A stretch of DNA of 64,000 nt from Alishewanella tabrizica (GTDB lineage Bacteria; Pseudomonadota; Gammaproteobacteria; Enterobacterales; Alteromonadaceae): NCBI RefSeq assembly GCF_014652375.1, contig NZ_BMYR01000005.1, positions 210,759 to 274,758 on the forward strand. The letters run 5' to 3'. How positions within the stretch are numbered: position 1 is the stretch's first letter; each line of letters starts with the position of its first letter. Of the stretch, positions 60,763-64,000 are shown piece after piece. The position numbers were made by a program, and so were the translations under genes. Under the pieces are notes generated by a model. It did no database searches and was not told where the DNA came from. It worked only from the letters and a program-made list of their open reading frames with translations.

Positions 60763-61949
60763 TGACTGCACCACAAATTAAAGTCCCTGCGACTTATATG
60801 AGAGGAGGCACGTCGAAAGGCGTGTTCTTTAAGCTGACCGACTTACCCGCGGCTGCGCAGCAGCCGGGTAAGGCGCGGGATAACCTGCTGCTGCGAGTAA
60901 TTGGCAGCCCGGATCCTTACGGTAAACATACCGATGGCATGGGCGGCGCGACCTCGAGCACCAGTAAAACGGTGATCTTAATTAAAAGCAGCAAGCCCGA
61001 GCATGATGTTGATTATCTGTTTGGCCAAGTCGCGATTGATAAGCCTTTTATCGATTGGAGTGGCAATTGCGGTAACCTGACTGCGGCGGTAGGCGCTTTT
61101 GCGATTAGCAATGGTTTGGTGGATGCTGCGCGGATCCCGCAAAATGGTCTGTGCACGGTGCGGATTTGGCAAGCCAATATTGGCAAAACCATTATTGCCC
61201 ATGTGCCGATGACGGGCGGCGAAGTACAAGAAACCGGTGACTTTGAGCTCGATGGGGTAACTTTTGCGGCCGCTGAAGTGCAAATTGAGTTTCTAAACCC
61301 AGCCGCCGATGAAGGCGAGGGTGGCGGTGCCATGTTCCCGACCGGCAATTTAGTGGATGATTTAGACGTGCCTGGTATTGGTACCTTTAAAGCCACGCTG
61401 ATTAATGCCGGTATTCCGACCATCTTTGTTAATGCCGCAGATATTGGCTATACCGGCACTGAACTGCAGGACGCGATAAATAGCGATGCGGTGGCGTTAG
61501 CGCGCTTTGAAACCATTCGCGCTTATGGTGCAGTAAAGATGGGTTTGATACAAGATATCAACGAAGCGGCCGCTCGTGCTCATACGCCAAAAATTGCTTT
61601 TGTCGCACCACCACAAAGTTATGTAGCGTCCAGCGGTAAAACCGTTGCTGCTAGCGAGATTGATTTGCTGGTACGGGCGTTATCAATGGGTAAATTGCAC
61701 CATGCGATGATGGGCACGGCAGCAGTGGCCATTGGTACGGCTGCTGCAATACCGGGTACACTGGTAAATCTAGCTGCAGGTGGTGAGCCAAGAGAAGCAG
61801 TACGTTTTGGCCATCCGTCTGGCACCTTACGCGTTGGCGCCGCCGCCGCTGAAGTGGCTGGCCAATGGACGGTAACCAAAGCCATTATGAGCCGCAGCGC
61901 GCGGGTACTGATGGAAGGCTTTGTCAGGGTGCCGGGCGATTGTTTCTAA
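60762..61949 (+). CDS. prpF: 2-methylaconitate cis-trans isomerase PrpF
   Basis: Isomerises the AcnD product so aconitase B can hydrate it. 395 aa, diaminopimelate-epimerase-like fold in two halves. YMRGGTSKGVFF and DWSGNCGNLTAAVG near the N-terminus, and FGHPSGTLRVGA in the second half are typical. Coupled to acnD by a 1-bp overlap. A terminator follows. Confidence 0.95.
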   Translation: MTAPQIKVPATYMRGGTSKGVFFKLTDLPAAAQQPGKARDNLLLRVIGSPDPYGKHTDGMGGATSSTSKTVILIKSSKPEHDVDYLFGQVAIDKPFIDWSGNCGNLTAAVGAFAISNGLVDAARIPQNGLCTVRIWQANIGKTIIAHVPMTGGEVQETGDFELDGVTFAAAEVQIEFLNPAADEGEGGGAMFPTGNLVDDLDVPGIGTFKATLINAGIPTIFVNAADIGYTGTELQDAINSDAVALARFETIRAYGAVKMGLIQDINEAAARAHTPKIAFVAPPQSYVASSGKTVAASEIDLLVRALSMGKLHHAMMGTAAVAIGTAAAIPGTLVNLAAGGEPREAVRFGHPSGTLRVGAAAAEVAGQWTVTKAIMSRSARVLMEGFVRVPGDCF

Positions 61950-61976
61950 AAGATACCTTTGACGTTAAGTGATTTA

Positions 61977-62006
61977 ACAGGGCGCTATTGGCGCTCTGTT
62001 TTTTTT
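61977..62006 (+). terminator. Terminator of the prp operon
   Basis: ACAGGGCGC / GCGCTCTGT stem with one G-T pair and a 5-nt loop, followed by a T-run of eight. Confidence 0.88.
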
Positions 62007-62088
62007 CACAAAACGGTAATCCAGTGAGAAATTAGTGCGCTTTCCAATGAATTATAAAGGATTCAGTGGGAATGAACTGGAAAAAACA

Positions 62089-62352
62089 TTAGTAATGATA
62101 GCGGCAGGAAATAATGGTTAATGCCTGATCAGCCACGGCATAAACTAAACGATTAGTGTCATCGATACGGCATGACCAAAAACCAGACAAGTTTTCTTTT
62201 AACGGCTCCGGCTTACCGATACCAGCAAAAGGTGAGCGTTTGGTATCGTTGATCAGCAGGTTTATGCGTTTTAACGTTTTTCTGTCCTGGGTTTGCCAGT
62301 ACAGATAGTCTTGCCAGGCTTCGTCGGTCCATGCCAGAACAGTACTACTCAT
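62089..62352 (-). CDS. yoeB: YoeB-type toxin (mRNA interferase)
   Basis: 87 aa RelE/ParE-fold toxin that cuts mRNA in the ribosome. ATG 62352 is used; it overlaps the antitoxin stop by 8 bp. KPEPLKENLSGFWS, NRLVYAV and the end SCRYHY match YoeB almost motif for motif. Catalytic equivalents are Glu49, Arg68 and His86. No sign of decay. Confidence 0.95.
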   Translation of the reverse strand: MSSTVLAWTDEAWQDYLYWQTQDRKTLKRINLLINDTKRSPFAGIGKPEPLKENLSGFWSCRIDDTNRLVYAVADQALTIISCRYHY

Positions 62353-62599
62353 CCAGCAAATCCCGCTGGCTGGTATTTGCGGCTTTAAACTGCGCAATTG
62401 AGCGTTGTAAATGTTCAGCGTTAGCTGGCGAGCGCAATAAATAGACCGTTTCCATTAAACTATTGTAATAATCCAGCGACATTACTACCGCATCCTCGGC
62501 ATCGCGGCGGGTAATAACCGCCGTATCAGCATCATTCACTACGGAATCCAATACCGATTTTAAATTATTGCGCGCCTCAGTAAATGACACTATTCGCAT
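62345..62599 (-). CDS. yefM: YefM-type antitoxin
   Basis: 84 aa, Phd/YefM family. ATG 62599 gives MRIVSFTEARNNLKSVLDSV, the family start, with GGAG upstream; the frame extends to 62644 across the operator. The N-terminal domain binds DNA, the C-terminal tail (LQRSIAQFKAANTSQRDLLDE) wraps the toxin. Antitoxin first, toxin second, 8-bp overlap: the usual layout. Confidence 0.94.
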   Translation of the reverse strand: MRIVSFTEARNNLKSVLDSVVNDADTAVITRRDAEDAVVMSLDYYNSLMETVYLLRSPANAEHLQRSIAQFKAANTSQRDLLDE

Positions 62600-62613
62600 A
62601 ACATGGCTCCATC

Positions 62614-62663
62614 TGTACAACTTGTTGAACAAGTATAGCGCCAAACCCCAACCTGTACAACTT
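62614..62663 (-). promoter_or_regulatory. yefM-yoeB operator region
   Basis: Two identical TGTACAACTT blocks at 62614-62623 and 62654-62663, each with the TGTACA core known from the E. coli yefM operator (where cores lie closer together). Between them is the palindrome ACTTGTT-G-AACAAGT (62620-62634). Likely autoregulatory site. Confidence 0.72.
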
Positions 62664-62759
62664 AACGGACATATTGTTTGCGTTGCTGAATTACGATGGA
62701 TTGCTAAAATACCTTACTTAGTTTCCATCTAGCGAGCCCGTTTCATGCTTTCAGTTGTT

Positions 62760-63731
62760 TTATAGGAGTTGCGATAGTGGGCTTTGCACAGCGTTACCTC
62801 CTTGTTTTAATACATGGGTATAAATTTGCGTGGTTTTTACATCGGAATGGCCGAGCTGCTCTTGCACGGTGCGAATATCCATTCCAGCTTGCAAAAGGTG
62901 CGTGGCGAACGAGTGGCGTAAGGTGTGGCAGCTAACGTGCTTGTCGATAGCCGCTTTGCGGGATGCGCTTTTCACCGCCTTTTGCAAACCTGACTCATCA
63001 ATATGATGGCGACGCAGCAATTTAGAATCAGGATCAATACTGAGTTTGCCGGATGGAAATAAATAGTGCCAGCCGAGCTCTTTCGGCGCACTGGGGTACT
63101 TTCGTGCTAAGGCAAAAGGTAACCAAACCCCGGCATAATCTGCAGTTTCCAGATCTTGCTGATAATAAGCCTCGACCAAGGAAATTTGGCGTTTTAATGC
63201 CGGCACCAGCTCTGGCGCTAGCGTTACTCGCCGGTGTTTACCGCCTTTACCATGCCATACCATGATAGATAGGTAATCAAAATCAATGGCCGCAACCCGT
63301 AACCGCACCGCCTCCATTAACCGCAAACCGCTGCCATATAACAATTGTGCTAGAAGCAAATAGCTAGGATCGATTTCACCTAACAGACGCTTCATTTCGT
63401 CTTTAGTTAATACAACAGGTAGTTTTCTGGGCTTACTGGATTGATTAAAATTAAGGTTAAGTGACAACGGCCGCTGCAAAATCTCTTTATATAAAAAACT
63501 GAGCGCATTTAGGGCCAATGCCTGCGTTTGTACCGCAACATGCCGATTTACGGCAAGGTAAGTCAAAAATTGCTCGACATGCAGCTCAGACAAGTCCTTA
63601 GGATGCTGCTTTTTATGAAATAAAATATAAAAGCGGATCCAATGTAAATAGGTTTCAACCGTGCGCTTAGCATAACGGCGTTTGTACATCTCTTCAGTTA
63701 CGAAGTCTAAAAAGGGTGATTGTGTTGGCAT
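62760..63731 (-). CDS. intI: Integron integrase
   Basis: Tyrosine recombinase that inserts and excises cassettes at attI/attC. 323 aa from ATG 63731, which has GAGGTG at the right distance; an ATG 12 bp upstream does not. Catalytic residues: Arg137 (YGSGLR), His269-x-x-Arg272 (HTLRHSF), His295 (GHSD), Tyr304 (TQIYTHVL). The extra helix found only in integron integrases is seen at about 204-225 (ALARKYPSAPKELGW, then YLFP), so it is not a generic XerC/D. Full length and intact. Confidence 0.96.
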   Translation of the reverse strand: MPTQSPFLDFVTEEMYKRRYAKRTVETYLHWIRFYILFHKKQHPKDLSELHVEQFLTYLAVNRHVAVQTQALALNALSFLYKEILQRPLSLNLNFNQSSKPRKLPVVLTKDEMKRLLGEIDPSYLLLAQLLYGSGLRLMEAVRLRVAAIDFDYLSIMVWHGKGGKHRRVTLAPELVPALKRQISLVEAYYQQDLETADYAGVWLPFALARKYPSAPKELGWHYLFPSGKLSIDPDSKLLRRHHIDESGLQKAVKSASRKAAIDKHVSCHTLRHSFATHLLQAGMDIRTVQEQLGHSDVKTTQIYTHVLKQGGNAVQSPLSQLL

Positions 63732-63752
63732 GTTACACCTCATAAATAAACA

Positions 63753-63786
63753 CTGTTTAAGTATACAGTTATTTGAAAAATGTCAA
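63753..63786 (-). promoter_or_regulatory. intI promoter with LexA box
   Basis: On the minus strand TTGACA (63781-63786) and TATACT (63760-63765, 15-bp spacer; TACTTA gives 17). The exact LexA consensus CTGT-N8-ACAG (63753-63768) covers the -10. SOS control of intI is known in other integrons. Confidence 0.88.
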
Positions 63787-63800
63787 GTTGCTCTTGTTAG

Positions 63801-63940
63801 ACGGATGTTTCCGTATTTGTTACCTAGTGTTACAAAATTAATTTTATAAGGTATTGTCTGTAGTAAGTTTTGTGGTTAATGTATGACCAAGTAAATTTAC
63901 AATTACGGAAAAGTCCGTTTTTAAATACGGACTTTTCCGT
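63801..63940. repeat. Three ACGG-N6-CCGT dyads in the attI-side leader
   Basis: At 63801-63814 (N6 ATGTTT), 63905-63918 (AAAAGT) and 63927-63940 (ACTTTT). The last two are exact inverse copies of each other, making a 14-bp inverted repeat with an 8-nt A+T loop, 22 bp centre to centre. Confidence 0.85.
63854..63882 (+). promoter_or_regulatory. Candidate cassette promoter (Pc)
   Basis: TTGTCT (63854-63859), 17-bp spacer, TAATGT (63877-63882), pointing toward the attI side. Weak match; proposed because integrons need a promoter here. Confidence 0.3.
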
Positions 63941-63947
63941 CGAATAA

Positions 63948-63993
63948 GCGTTGAACTAAGCCGCTACGCGGAGCCTTAGCATTTGCGTTAACT
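63948..63993 (+). other. Candidate attI / recombination core
   Basis: Two GTT-type cores in direct order, GCGTTGAAC (63948-63956) and GCGTTAACT (63985-63993), flank a bulged stem (CTAAG-CCGC / GCGG-AGC-CTTAG, 63956-63979). GTTAACT differs from the GTTRRRY core at one base. Too short for a normal attC. Assigned by position only. Confidence 0.4.
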
Positions 63994-64000
63994 TCGAACC

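Larger units (their letters stand above)
62760..64000. mobile_element. Chromosomal integron platform (intI plus attI side), cassette array beyond the window
   Basis: intI is read toward the prp operon, so attI and any cassettes must lie to the right, past 64000. The visible 269 bp upstream of intI hold the LexA-covered promoter, three ACGG-N6-CCGT dyads and an attI-like end. No transposase or resistance gene is seen, which fits a sedentary chromosomal integron and not a class 1 element. Confidence 0.8.

Noticed and set aside
62760..63731. XerC/XerD or phage integrase
   Set aside because: The extra helix after the catalytic-core midpoint and the LexA-covered promoter identify an integron integrase.
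63948..63993. A complete attC site
   Set aside because: Only ~46 bp and its cores depart from RYYYAAC/GTTRRRY; left as an attI candidate.

Overview
The window is a piece of a gammaproteobacterial chromosome of moderate G+C. Gene order and protein style (gltA divergent from sdhCDAB, sucABCD, a VC_2705-type symporter with a CrbS/CrbR-like acetate system, a GntR-prpBC-acnD-prpF cluster, EarP-type EF-P) fit Alteromonadales-like bacteria. The Rheinheimera/Alishewanella/Arsukibacterium group is my best guess, made from recognition and not from a search.

Layout. 1-959: 5' part of a cysteine desulfurase gene cut by the window edge. 1.1-12.5 kb: TCA-cycle block, with gltA on the minus strand and sdhCDAB-sucABCD on the plus strand; two tandem terminators split sdh from suc. 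12.6-16.6 kb: an accessory pair on the minus strand (sulfotransferase-like protein, TonB-dependent receptor) beside an 11-bp tandem repeat. 17-23 kb: glnS, small membrane proteins, a LysE-family exporter, two unrecognised genes, earP-efp and yehS. 23-36 kb: a C2-metabolism control region: DnaQ-like exonuclease, CBS/DUF294 protein, DUF4212 + sodium:solute symporter, SSS-type hybrid histidine kinase (CrbS-like), LuxR-type response regulator (CrbR-like), acs and a DcaP-like porin. 36-53 kb: core genes rne / rluC-HAD phosphatase / yceF / yceD-rpmF-plsX-fabHDG-acpP-fabF, then pabC-mltG-tmk-holB-pilZ-tatD. 55-62 kb: methylcitrate (propionate) operon GntR-prpB-prpC-acnD-prpF. 62-64 kb: a YefM/YoeB toxin-antitoxin pair and the platform of a chromosomal integron (intI with a LexA box over its promoter, and an attI-like region running off the right edge; cassettes are not visible).

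The metabolic parts fit together. acs and the symporter feed acetyl-CoA into gltA/sdh/suc, probably under CrbSR control. The prp cluster turns propionyl-CoA into succinate and pyruvate. Fatty-acid synthesis draws on the same acetyl-CoA pool.

The least explained structure is a family of long palindromic repeats. There are three tandem copies of about 177 bp plus an inverted relative and a fragment between fabF and pabC, and another copy between prpC and acnD. They share a hairpin core with a CATCCATG apex. Their outer and inner helices differ between copies but keep pairing, and a conserved ACA/TTTA internal loop sits between the helices. That covariation suggests selection on a folded RNA or single-stranded DNA. 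Near the integrase, three copies of ACGG-N6-CCGT are also unexplained.
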